A stretch of DNA of 62,620 nucleotides, taken from Stemphylium vesicarium. Its lineage: Eukaryota; Ascomycota; Dothideomycetes; Pleosporales; Pleosporaceae. The stretch covers positions 1 to 62,620 of the forward strand of contig QXCR01000165.1 in the NCBI GenBank assembly GCA_004380135.1. The letters are read 5' to 3'. This document shows, one piece after another, positions 22,760-32,324 of this stretch (its first letter is position 1; the number at the start of each line of letters is the position of its first letter). Made by a program: the position numbers and the translations under genes. The notes under the pieces are model-generated. The model was not told the origin of the DNA, searched no databases, and saw only the letters and a program-made list of their open reading frames with translations.

Positions 22760-24988
22760 ATGGCTATTTTTACGCGATATCCAGCCTACAGCGTGCTCCT
22801 ATGCCGCGAGCATTGCTGTGCAGTCTATGGCCTTGATAAGCACCTTGAGCGGCACCACAATATGCGTGCAGCAGAGCGTAGAGCGTTGCTCGCCGCGTAC
22901 GAGGACTTTGCGCTCCTTGCGCCAGAAGAGGTGGCTCAGCCAGCGCCCTACAGCAGCCCTATTGACGAGCTGGGGCCGGCGCAGGACGCGTTCCTCTGCA
23001 TCTGCAGCAGCAGCAGCAGCAGCAGCAGTAACAGCAGCGACAGTAGTCGTGATAGCGATCGTATAGCCTGCAGCTTTATCAGCACAAGTCGCGCAAAGAT
23101 GCGACAGCACGTTAACCAGCAGCACCAGGTTAAGCTTACGCGCTGGTCCTCTGCCGCTGCTGCCTCGTACAAAGAGCACGCTGCGAAGCTCTGGCAGCCT
23201 GTCAAGGTACAGACCTTCTTCCGCGAGCGACGCTACGTCCGCTACTTTGTTGTGCAGGAGGACAGCCAAGAGCAGCAGGGCAACGCGCAACAAAGCGACG
23301 CGCACCAGGGCAACGCGCAGCAGCAGCACGCCAGCAACGCCGCCCGGTTCGAGCAGAGCTACCGCGACATCGCCGGCTGCGTCAAGATCGCTGGGCGGCA
23401 GGACCCTCAGGCCAACATATTTGAGCTAGTGCACAACTGGCTGCGCGACTGCAAACATCAGTGGCTGGTCGTGCTAGACAACGTAGACGATGCTCGCTTT
23501 CTTCTTGACCGCCCGGCTACGAATTCAACAGCCGCGCGCAAGCCGCTGCGCGAGTACCTTCCTCACTGCAAGCGCAGCTCATTTCTCATAACGACGCGGA
23601 ACGAGGAAGCGGCGCTGAAGCTGGTCGAGCAGCGCGACATTCTTAGTGTGAAGCCGATGGACGAGGCGCAGGCGCTGGCGCTGTTCAAGATGAAGTTGAA
23701 AGTGCAGAGAGACAACGGCGATGCTGCTGAGCTCGCAGCTGTGCTTGAGTACATGCCGCTCGCTATCGTGCAAGCTGCAGCGTACATCTCGCAAAGAGCA
23801 CCCCGATACCCTGTAGCAAAGTATTTCAAGGAGTTCAAGAAGAGCGAAGTCAAGCAGACAAGCCCTCTTAATTACGACGAGGGACATCTTCGTCGCGACT
23901 GGGAGGCCAAGAACTCGATCATCGTTACGTGGCAGATCTCTTTCGAATATATACAGCAGATACGGCCGTCGGCAACGGACCTACTTTCGCTCATGAGCTT
24001 CTTCGACCGGCAGGGTATCCCTGAGAGCTTTTTGCGTCGTCAGGAGGAACAAAAAGATGTCCGCGCCGGCTCGCAGCAGGAGGCCGAGAATGATGTTGAT
24101 AGCGATGGAGAAAACGACACGTCGCAGCCTAGTTTAAACGACGACGACTTCGAAGCTGATATATTAGCGTTGCGCAGTTTCTGCTTCATCTCAGTCGAGA
24201 CCGACGGGGCAACGTTTGAAATGCACACGCTGGTGCAGTTAGCGACGCGGAAGTGGCTTGAGGCCAACAAGCAACTTGAGCGGTGGAAGCAGCAGTTCGT
24301 CAGCAACCTCCACGCAAAGTTCCCAACAGGAGCATACGAGAACTGGGCCGCGTGTCAAGCGCTCTTCGCACACGCTAAGTCGGCTGTAGGCCACGAGCCA
24401 GAAGCAGATGCGTGTGTGGCAGAATGGGCGACAGTGCTCTATCGTGCAGCATGGTATGCAGAAGAAATGGGCAATATCTCTGATGCTACAACACTAGCTG
24501 TAAAGTCCATGACAGTGCGGAAGAAGGTGCTAGGGCAAGAGCACCAGGACACTTTGTCGAGTTTGGCAATGGTAGGATCAGCATACAGACTTGGAGGCCG
24601 ATGGGACGATGCGGAGAAGCTGGAGATGCAAGTGATGGAGACTCGCAAGAAGAAGCTGGGGGCGGACCATCCAGACACGCTGCGCAGCATGGCCAATCTA
24701 GCCTCGACTCTTTGGAATCAAGGGCGGTGGGATGCAGCAGAAGAGCTGAAGGTGCAAGTGATGGAGACCCGCAAGAAGAAGCTAGGAGCGGACCATCCAG
24801 ACACGCTGACCAGCATGAACAACCTTGCCTTCACCTGGAAGTGCCTTAGTCGAGAGGTAGAGGCTATAAAACTGATGACGGACTGCGTACACTTTCGCCT
24901 GCAGAAGCTCGGAAGTAATCATCCGGATTTGTTGTCTTCCTTAGCAGTGTTAGCTCAGTGGGAGGCACAGCATGTTGTTGCGAATTGA
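22760..24988 (+). CDS. OrsD-like zinc domain - NB-ARC (no P-loop) - TPR fusion protein
   Basis: A 742-residue open frame. Residues ~11-166 resemble the OrsD/DUF3505 domain: two Cys/His clusters (C15...H28...H32-H33; C104...H117...H122), the PI-x-EL-like PIDELGPAQDAFLC, and VQTFF plus YFVVQ at the end. A Ser run (82-90) comes from a CAG microsatellite. A Gln-rich linker (167-189) leads straight into the middle of an NB-ARC ATPase: kinase-2 LVVLDNVDD (~237), RNBS-B SSFLITTR (273-280), GLPL-like YMPLAIVQAA, and MHTLVQ. The Walker A P-loop is absent. The last ~170 residues are tetratricopeptide repeats (HPDTLRSMANLAS type). NLRs of this build are nonself-recognition candidates; without a P-loop this one could not hydrolyse ATP normally. 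Start chosen as the first ATG of the frame. Confidence 0.82.
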   Translation: MAIFTRYPAYSVLLCREHCCAVYGLDKHLERHHNMRAAERRALLAAYEDFALLAPEEVAQPAPYSSPIDELGPAQDAFLCICSSSSSSSSNSSDSSRDSDRIACSFISTSRAKMRQHVNQQHQVKLTRWSSAAAASYKEHAAKLWQPVKVQTFFRERRYVRYFVVQEDSQEQQGNAQQSDAHQGNAQQQHASNAARFEQSYRDIAGCVKIAGRQDPQANIFELVHNWLRDCKHQWLVVLDNVDDARFLLDRPATNSTAARKPLREYLPHCKRSSFLITTRNEEAALKLVEQRDILSVKPMDEAQALALFKMKLKVQRDNGDAAELAAVLEYMPLAIVQAAAYISQRAPRYPVAKYFKEFKKSEVKQTSPLNYDEGHLRRDWEAKNSIIVTWQISFEYIQQIRPSATDLLSLMSFFDRQGIPESFLRRQEEQKDVRAGSQQEAENDVDSDGENDTSQPSLNDDDFEADILALRSFCFISVETDGATFEMHTLVQLATRKWLEANKQLERWKQQFVSNLHAKFPTGAYENWAACQALFAHAKSAVGHEPEADACVAEWATVLYRAAWYAEEMGNISDATTLAVKSMTVRKKVLGQEHQDTLSSLAMVGSAYRLGGRWDDAEKLEMQVMETRKKKLGADHPDTLRSMANLASTLWNQGRWDAAEELKVQVMETRKKKLGADHPDTLTSMNNLAFTWKCLSREVEAIKLMTDCVHFRLQKLGSNHPDLLSSLAVLAQWEAQHVVAN

Positions 24989-25024
24989 GAGATTGTGTAA
25001 TTCAATGCAAAGTAATTTATGTAC

Positions 25025-25313
25025 TGTTGGTAGGGCTTCGCACTAGTGCTGAAAGGAAATAACGTAACTAGGAATGCATTCTGTTCGATGATGGTTTCTG
25101 GATTTTATCTGGTCTAGAGAGAGGGGAGCTATATAGAAGAGCCGAGCTCAGGAGGCTGTTGGTCTGCGCGCTGCTCGGACGCCGTGATCAGCGCGTCTGA
25201 TCGCGTGACTGAGATCAGTGCGTCTGGCCACGTCACCGTTATATCGTTGTGGAGATCAGTGATGAGCTGGCGCCCATCACACCGCTATACCTACCGATAC
25301 CCACGATCCGACA
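25025..25313. mobile_element. solo LTR (289 bp), TGTAC duplication
   Basis: The element begins TGTTGG and ends CCGACA (TG...CA) and is flanked by TGTAC on both sides (25020-25024, 25314-25318). It is homologous to the solo LTR at 50236-50437 over both ends (shared GAAAGGAAATAAC and GATCCGACA). It starts 37 bp after the stop codon of the OrsD-NLR gene, so that gene's 3' end may lie in it. Not RIP-mutated. Confidence 0.9.
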
Positions 25314-25754
25314 TGTACTACTGTTAGGAAAATATAACATGTAACTTCTAACCCACTAACGCAATCGAATGGTAAAGAACCGGGTAATGTTGGTGGCTAA
25401 GACTATTTGCAGCTGGTCACTTACCTAGCTAGTAATCTGTCACGGAACTGCGGCTGCAATGATAGGGATTCAGGCGGAGAACCTGTAAGGGCAATGCGAT
25501 TACACTTATTCTCCGCGTTGATTGGTATTTATCCTATCTGATTGCACGTTACAGCAATACTGTATTACTATAAGTAAGCGATGTGCAAGCCACTGGCTTG
25601 GAAATACAGGCTAGCTATTCTAGGATCTTGGCTACCGGCAGGATGGTCATTCGTCAAGCTCGGACAGGGCTATCCTAGTAGGGCAGGGATTCTGTCAAAG
25701 CTGAGAGTGCGCAAAGGGTGAGGCCGGTTTTGCAAGGAGCTGTACAGTAGCATG
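25314..25754. other. intergenic with a Tc1-like terminus
   Basis: No gene. At 25709-25741 a sequence with GGGTGAGGCCGGTTTTGCAA followed by GGAGCTG and TA matches the outer ~30 bp of the 165-bp repeats that flank the HET gene. 25742-25754 is the left target duplication of the LINE. Confidence 0.55.
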
Positions 25755-25896
25755 ATTGCAACTCCGTTCGAGGGGAAGCCGGTTTTGCTAAGCACTGTAG
25801 CAACCTAGGTAGCAAACATAAGAGATTGCTTAGAGATTGAATCGACACCTGCGAGAAGGGGCTTAAATGAGTTTGCGATCTGGGCGTGGGAGAGAG

Positions 25897-27170
25897 ATGG
25901 CAATCTCGACCCCTAAACCCAACCGCGACCGCGACGCGACATCCTTACTAACTAAGCTACTAGCACTACTAAAGAGACGCGTAAGAAATACTACTAAGTA
26001 AAACGAATACTATAATAGGCTACTAGTATAGCTAGACCTATTAGCTAATAACTCTAATACTATCTAGGTTAAGAGTAGCTAATCTATTTATTAAGCTAAG
26101 AAGAGTACTACTACTAATAAAGATCTACTTACCGCGTTAACTAAGATTATCTAGTAGTAAAATAAGACTATCTAGAATCTTAAATATAAAATAAAAGAGA
26201 TTAGAAAGAACTAGTAGGCTATTATTAATTATAATATAAAACTTATTAACGAAGTTGCTAAGCTAAAGGTACGCGTTAATAACCTTGCTATAACTATATT
26301 CTCTAGTGCGCGTACCTAGACCTTAGTTGCGGCTATAAGTACACCTATAGAACTAAACGCTACTTCTAGAACGCTAGTAAGCTAGTAGTACCCTAATAAA
26401 ACTATCCTCGCCCCTATTAACGTGCTAAACGTCACAGTAGACATCTCTAGGGTAGATAGTAGAAATAGCAGAATATTAGTAGGGATAGTTAGAGTAGTAG
26501 TAGAAAAAGAGATACGCATAAAGGAGAACCTAAAGAACTAGCGATGCTAGGCGGTTACTATTAACTACGCGACTTAGAGCTAAATTAGGATTACGTATAG
26601 AGATAAAGACGAGTACTAACTAGTTAAAAGGGTAGTAGAGAAGATTAGTATAGGCTCGCGCGTGCTATATAATAAGCTCTACCTAGTTAAGATTAATAAC
26701 GTTAAGAGAATAGTAGTACTAGATAAGAAGAATAAAATCTAAGTAGGAGTAGTAGAAGTATTTAGAGAAGAGAATAGAATAATAGTTACTAAAATTACAT
26801 AGCTTAGTAAGAAAGACATCCCTAAGGCGTACGGGTCTATAGTGGTGTACGTGACTAAGAAAAGTGACGCAAGGAGGCTTATTGCAGAAGGCTTCTTCCA
26901 CGCGGGCGGAGAGTCTAGCACAACAAGCGCATTTAAGTAGCGGCCACGGCTAGCGTAGTGCTACAACTACTAGAAGCTTAGCTATAAAGCGTACTAGTGC
27001 TAAAAGGCGTAGAGATGCGGGAGATGCGCGAAAGATAGCCACTATTATAAGAGCTATAGTAAAGTAGTAATAAAGTGCGTACTTTATAGAGGACTACACA
27101 AGTTATTTAGTAGAAACTATTAGATACTATACCTACCTTAATATAAATAGAGTATTTCGTATAATCTAGC
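25897..27170 (+). pseudogene. LINE ORF1 (gag-like, CCHC knuckles)
   Basis: ATG at 25897 (MAISTPKPN) opens a frame of about 425 codons broken by TAA/TAG. A central coiled-coil-like Lys/Gln-rich part is followed by CCHC knuckles at about 26965-27120 (frame shows RCGRCAKDSH and CVLYRG), typical of ORF1 RNA-binding proteins of Tad-clade LINEs. The second Cys of the first knuckle (CYNY) has become Tyr, a TpG-to-TpA change. Confidence 0.75.
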
Positions 27171-27199
27171 TTAATATAAGAAAGTAAGGCGAAGTATAT

Positions 27200-30100
27200 A
27201 ATAGCTTAATAAATAACGAAGAGCTATAAGACGTGTTAGTAGTAGCTATCTAGAAGCTGTATGCACGGAGGATCCAGGGTTAGCTACTAATAACGCCCAT
27301 GCTCCACTACAAGTGGACCAAGATAGTGCCATCAACCTAGCGGGAAGGAAGGTGGCCAATATAGAGTATGTTGTGGGTGAATAGAGAGATAGAGGCAGAA
27401 TAAGTGCGGGTAGAGTCGCTAGACTTAATAGCGGCAATTATCTAACTATATAAGCGTTAGGTGTTAGTAGTGTTAGTATATATACTAGGAGAAGACTAGT
27501 AAGCACTATAAGACGCATATAATAAGATAGACAAAGTAATTATAGAGACAAGACGAAGGGCTGGCATAGTAGTAGACGTAGTGCTAGCTAGCGACTTTAA
27601 TTAACACGACTAGCTATGGGGAGGAGAAGAGGTAACGCTGGTCAGATAGGGCGAGGCAGACCCGATCATCGAGCTGATGACAGAACACGCGCTTAGCAGC
27701 CTGCTTCCGCGTGGCACCAAGACGTGGCAGTGCGGAGGCTACGAGACGACAATCGACCTAGTGTTAGCGTCAAAAGAGCTGGCAGACACGCTGCTAAGAT
27801 GCGCTGCTCACGACACCGAACACGGCTCTGACCACCGAATGATCGAGACGGTCTTCGACAGCTCCGTGCCAGTACCGCAGTAGTAAGAGCGGCTTCTGCT
27901 CAAGAACGCACCGTGGAAAGCAATCAACGACAAGATCGCTAGAACGCTCAGCGTGACTCCACCGGCGGGCACGACGCAGCAGAGGACCAACAGACTGATG
28001 GCGGCGGTGCTGGAGGCGGTGCACGCACTAACACCCAGGGCTAAGCCGTCACCATACGCGAAGAGGTGGTGGACGCAGGACCTGACACAGCTACGCCGCA
28101 TCTACACACACTAGAGGAACCAAGCGAGAGCCGCGAGACGGTCAGGTGTTGCCAGACCAGAGCTAGAGGAGATGGCAAAGGGAGCGTCAAAGCAGTACTA
28201 TAATACTATTTGATAGTAGAAGAGAAAGCACTAGGATAACTTTCTAGCAGATAATAATAATATCTAGAACGCGGCTAAGTACCTAAAGGTAGGTAATAAG
28301 GCGTTTAGGATAGTCCTAGCGCTTCGTAGAATAGACGGGATAACTACGAGCGACTTTAAAGAATAAGTAGAAGAGTTGCTTAGCACCTTTTTCCCCCCGC
28401 TTCCTAGCAGCATCGACGACGAAGGAGCTAGGCCATAGAGAGCACCTATGGAGATGCCGACTATTACGCTCGAGGAGGTAGAAAGGCAGCTGCACGCTGC
28501 TAAGTCATGGAAAGCACCTAGAGACGACGGACTACCTGTCGTAGTGTGGAAGCAGGTCTGGCCGGTAGTGAAAGACCACGTGCTTGCGCTATTCCGACAG
28601 TCGCTAGAGGAGGGAGTGCTGCCTAGCCAATGGAGACACGCCAGGATTATACCGCTCAAGAAGCTAGGCAAAGAAGACTATACTATCGCAAAAGCATAGA
28701 GGCCGATCTTACTGTTAGCTACTCTAGGCAAAGTGCTAGAGTCTGTGGTGGCAGAGAGGATTTCGCACATGGTAGAAACCTACGGGCTTCTGCCCACTAA
28801 CCACTTTGGAGCGCGCAAGCAGCGATTAGCAGAGTAAGCACTAGTGCTGCTCCAAGAACAGATTTACACCGCGTGGCGGGGTCGACGGACTGTCAGCCTA
28901 ATCAGCTTCGATGTCAAAGGAGCGTACAACGGGGTGTGCAAGGAAAGACTGCTACAGAGAATGAAAGCGCGAGGCATACCGCAGAAGCTGCTTAGATAGG
29001 TAGAGGCATTCTACTTAGAGCGCACCGCGTTAATCCAGATCAACGGACAGGCCTCTAAGGGCCAAGAACTGCCATAAGTAGGTCTACTATAAGGGTCGCC
29101 GCTATCGCTAATTCTATTTCTCTTCTTTAACGCTAATCTGGTGCAGCAATCTATTAACACGTACGGAGGAGCGATCGCGTTTATTAATAACTTTACTACG
29201 TAGGTTATAGGCCTAATAGCGCAAAGTAATAGAGAGGGTATTAACGCTATTATCTAAGACGCACTAGACTAGGAATAGAGAAGCGGAGCGACGTTTAAAG
29301 TAGAAAAGATAGCTATTATTTACTTTACTTGTAAGGCGTATAAGAGTGCTATAGAGCCCTTTATTATTAAGAGGTAAAGTATGCCGCCTAAGAACTATAT
29401 TAAGATACTTAGTGTATTTATAGACGCTAGGCTTAAGTACTATAAGTATATTATAAGAGTAGCTATAAAGGGACTAGAAGTAGTATTAGAGCTTAGAAGG
29501 CTAAGAGGGCTCTTATCTATAGTAGCACGATAGCTATTTATAGTAATAGTTATACTAATAGTAGACTACGCGTTAAACGTGTAGATATATACCTATAAAG
29601 ATAAATTAGTAAGACCTATTAATAGAGTGTAAAGAATAGGCGTATAAGCGATTATAGGGACGTTTCTTATAGTGGCGATATAGGTAGCAGAGGCAGAGGC
29701 GCACATCCTAAGTGCACAAGAGCGGTTCTAGAAGCGGGCAGTTAAGCTATAGACTAATATCTACGCGCTATCTAAGATAAACCTATTATAGAGAAACACG
29801 TCGCAGATGCGAAAGTTTAGAAGATAGTACCACTTACTACTATTCTAAGTAGCAGAAGCGCTTAAGGACATAGATATAGAGCAAATAGAGATAATCTAGC
29901 TAGGTATCCTAGCACCCTAGGAGAAGAGAGTATAAACCGTAGTTAAGAACGCGGCATAGGAGATAGAAATAAACTAGGCGGTACGCATCGCTGTAAGCAG
30001 CTCGGCGCGGAACGGAGTAGTCGGAATAGGAGGCGCGATTAGCGTACAGTACAACGAAACGCAATCCTTCTCCATCACACTAGGCAAGAGAGAGGAACAG

Positions 30101-30871
30101 AATCCTTATGCAGCAGAGCTGGCAGCAATGGCTGAGGCGCTGGGCAGGCTATCGAAGCTAAGGTTTCGCAGCATCGCACTCATAACAAGAAACAAAGCCG
30201 CTGTGCTCACGCTTAGAAGACCACGGCAGCAGTCTGGGCAAAGCTATATTAGCTAGTTCTACAGGACTGTACAGACGCTAAAAAGAGACGGCAACATAGT
30301 AATAGTACTATAGCTACCTACAAGCGAAGAGTGTAAGCTCGCACGCCTTACTAAGTAGGAGGCAAAGTTGTTAATAAGACTAAACGCTACGCTATAGACA
30401 TAGCTCCCTTAGATGCGATTAACTACGCATAATATAGCTCGTAAGCAAGGCATAGCTAAGAAGGTGCTAGTAGACGTGGGAGCATACTCTAGACGAATCG
30501 ACACGGCACTGCTAGGAAAGCACACGCGACAACTCTATAACGGGCTGTCGTGGAAAGAGAGTAGCGTGCTTGCCCAGCTTAGAATAGGCATGGCACAGCT
30601 AAACACGTATCGACACCGAATCAAAGCATCAACGACAGACCAATGCGAATGTGGACAGGCAGCAGAGACAGTGGAGCATTTTCTGTTCCGCTGCCGGAAG
30701 TGGACGATACAGCGGACAGAAATGCTGCGGTGCACGCAGATAAGCAGGGGAAATATGTCATTCTACCTAGGCGGCAAAGCAGCGACAGACGACGTGAAAT
30801 GGGCGCCAGATATGGATGCAGTGCGAGCGACGATACGATTCGCAATAGCAACACGAAGACTCGAGGCAAAC
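27200..30871 (+). pseudogene. LINE ORF2: endonuclease - reverse transcriptase - RNase H
   Basis: Domains in order: an APE-like endonuclease (frame SDFN then HDQLWGG near 27590-27630; GSDHRMIETVF at about 27820); a reverse transcriptase from about 28440 (PRDDGLPVVVWKQ, LISFDVKGAYNGV at 28900, QGSPLSLILF at 29090); an RNase H-like region near 29990-30400; and a C-terminal CCHC-like tail (QCECGQAAETVEHFLFRC, 30640-30700). The catalytic Asp pair now reads FINN (29180-29191), as expected from TpG-to-TpA changes in an F-V-D-D motif. Many TAG/TAA stops. Exact start not determined. Confidence 0.8.
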
Positions 30872-31262
30872 TAATTTCTGACTACTAAGTTAGCTTAGCT
30901 ACTAATACAAACGTATTAGCAGCCTCGTGTAACTAATAGTAGATAGTGCTTTAGCCGCTAAAGATAGGACGTTAAATACTTAGAGAATCTCTTAGAGATG
31001 CCGACTCTAAGCTAGTCTGCTACTAGTAATACTAACCTATGAGCACCTAATAAGGAACGATCGTAGATAGGGAAGAGATATGCTAAGATATAGAGTAAGG
31101 GCTTTAACTTAGACGATAAGCTATATAAAGAAGTGGGCCAAAGAAGACATATAGGCTAAGGAGACTGAGACGTAGCATAGGAAGTGTAAAGCTAGACTAG
31201 CGTTAGTAGCCCTTTCGGCTCGGCCGCCGGGCGTAAATAAATTGTGTGTGTACAGTAGCATG

Positions 31263-32131
31263 CTTCAGTACTGATGAAAGCACTGCTCTACCTCTGAGCA
31301 GGCTAGTCTAACTCCGTGTTTTGCTCTGACTTGGTTAGCCTGCGCAATTAGAACAAAGGGGCCAAGTTCTTTTCCTAAGTGCTTGCATAGCCCCAACGCT
31401 GTATCCTGAAGCGGTACAAAATCTGACTAAGCTTTAATGTAACCTATCATCACATAGTATGTCCTAAGTAGTATATGTAATTACTAGACTACGCATCCCT
31501 AGTAGTAACGGCGCTAGTGCTTATAGCAAAGTAATCTATTTTATTAGATACTAATTTGAGATAGTACGACTTTAAGCGCCAATCTTATTCCTAATACGTT
31601 AGTTAAGTAGTCTACTAGCCCACTATAGTATAGTACACGCAACTTTAAGACTAACTTAATAATTATTCTTTATAGCACTTCTATTTTGTGTCGATAGCGG
31701 TATAGCTCTAGCTATACTCGTCTTTCCTAACAATGTAGTCTATAAGACATCACTCATACTTATTATATCGCGCATATTAAAACTTAAAGCTATAAAAGAG
31801 AATATATCTACTATTTTCTATACTACTATAACGTCTAAAAGATTTAGAATTGAGTAGCCCCGCAGAATCTTAGTACTTTTCACGATAAGAACACATTTGT
31901 GTACCCTCCCAGCTCGCCACACTACAGGTTCCTTTGCAAGTCCCGTTCTATAGCGGTGCACTTGGGTGAGCTAGAAGAGACTGCAAGAAGATCGATAGCA
32001 ACGGAAGCGCCAACTTGGCATCATTGCGTTACACTAGATCCACTAGTATCTGCAGTTCACGTAGGATTTAGTGCCAAGGTGGCACAGCGACGTGGGTCGC
32101 ATCCATGGTTGAAGCCGACACTAGCCGTACA
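31263..32131. repeat. LINE target flank and RIP-mutated DNA
   Basis: 31263-31430 is balanced sequence, 31440-31850 is RIP-mutated, and 31860-32170 is again balanced. No domain-bearing frame was found. Confidence 0.45.
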
Positions 32132-32170
32132 CTTGCACGCAGAGATGTCAACAATCCGTTCAGTCAGTTT
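32132..32170 (+). repeat. inverted repeat left of the hAT relic
   Basis: TTGCACGCAGAGATGTCAAC and the following AATCCGT...CAGTTT match the reverse complement of 35238-35270, with a small insertion. The two copies lie outside the hAT transposase relic. Confidence 0.55.
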
Positions 32171-32324
32171 GCAACCCCTGGCTTGAATTGAACTGCAGAA
32201 AGCAGGCCGAAAATGCTAAGCAAACTAATTAAATTAGCTACTAGCTAAGCTCGAACTAAACTAATTAGGAAACTTATTAAAACTAATTACTTTTTTATAG
32301 ATAAATTAGGCCTTATTATTATGC

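Larger units (their letters stand above)
25755..31249 (+). mobile_element. full-length Tad-type LINE retrotransposon, RIP-mutated
   Basis: The element is bounded by a 13-bp target duplication, GTACAGTAGCATG (25742-25754 and 31250-31262). It has a 5' UTR, ORF1 (CCHC gag-like), ORF2 (endonuclease, reverse transcriptase, RNase H) and a 3' end ATAAATTGTGTGTGT. RIP is patchy: the first ~190 bp, 27640-28130, 28440-29080, 29990-30230 and 30430-30870 keep CpA/TpG, while the stretches between are heavily mutated. Confidence 0.9.

Noticed and set aside
22799..23329. 176-residue minus-strand frame opposite the OrsD-like domain
   Set aside because: Leu/Ala/Val-rich shadow of the CAG/Gln-rich plus-strand gene.
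25743..25798. A second Tc1-like tip (GGTTTTGCTAAGCACTG then TA) suggesting a MITE across the LINE start
   Set aside because: It lies inside the LINE 5' end defined by the 13-bp duplication, so it is part of the LINE leader.
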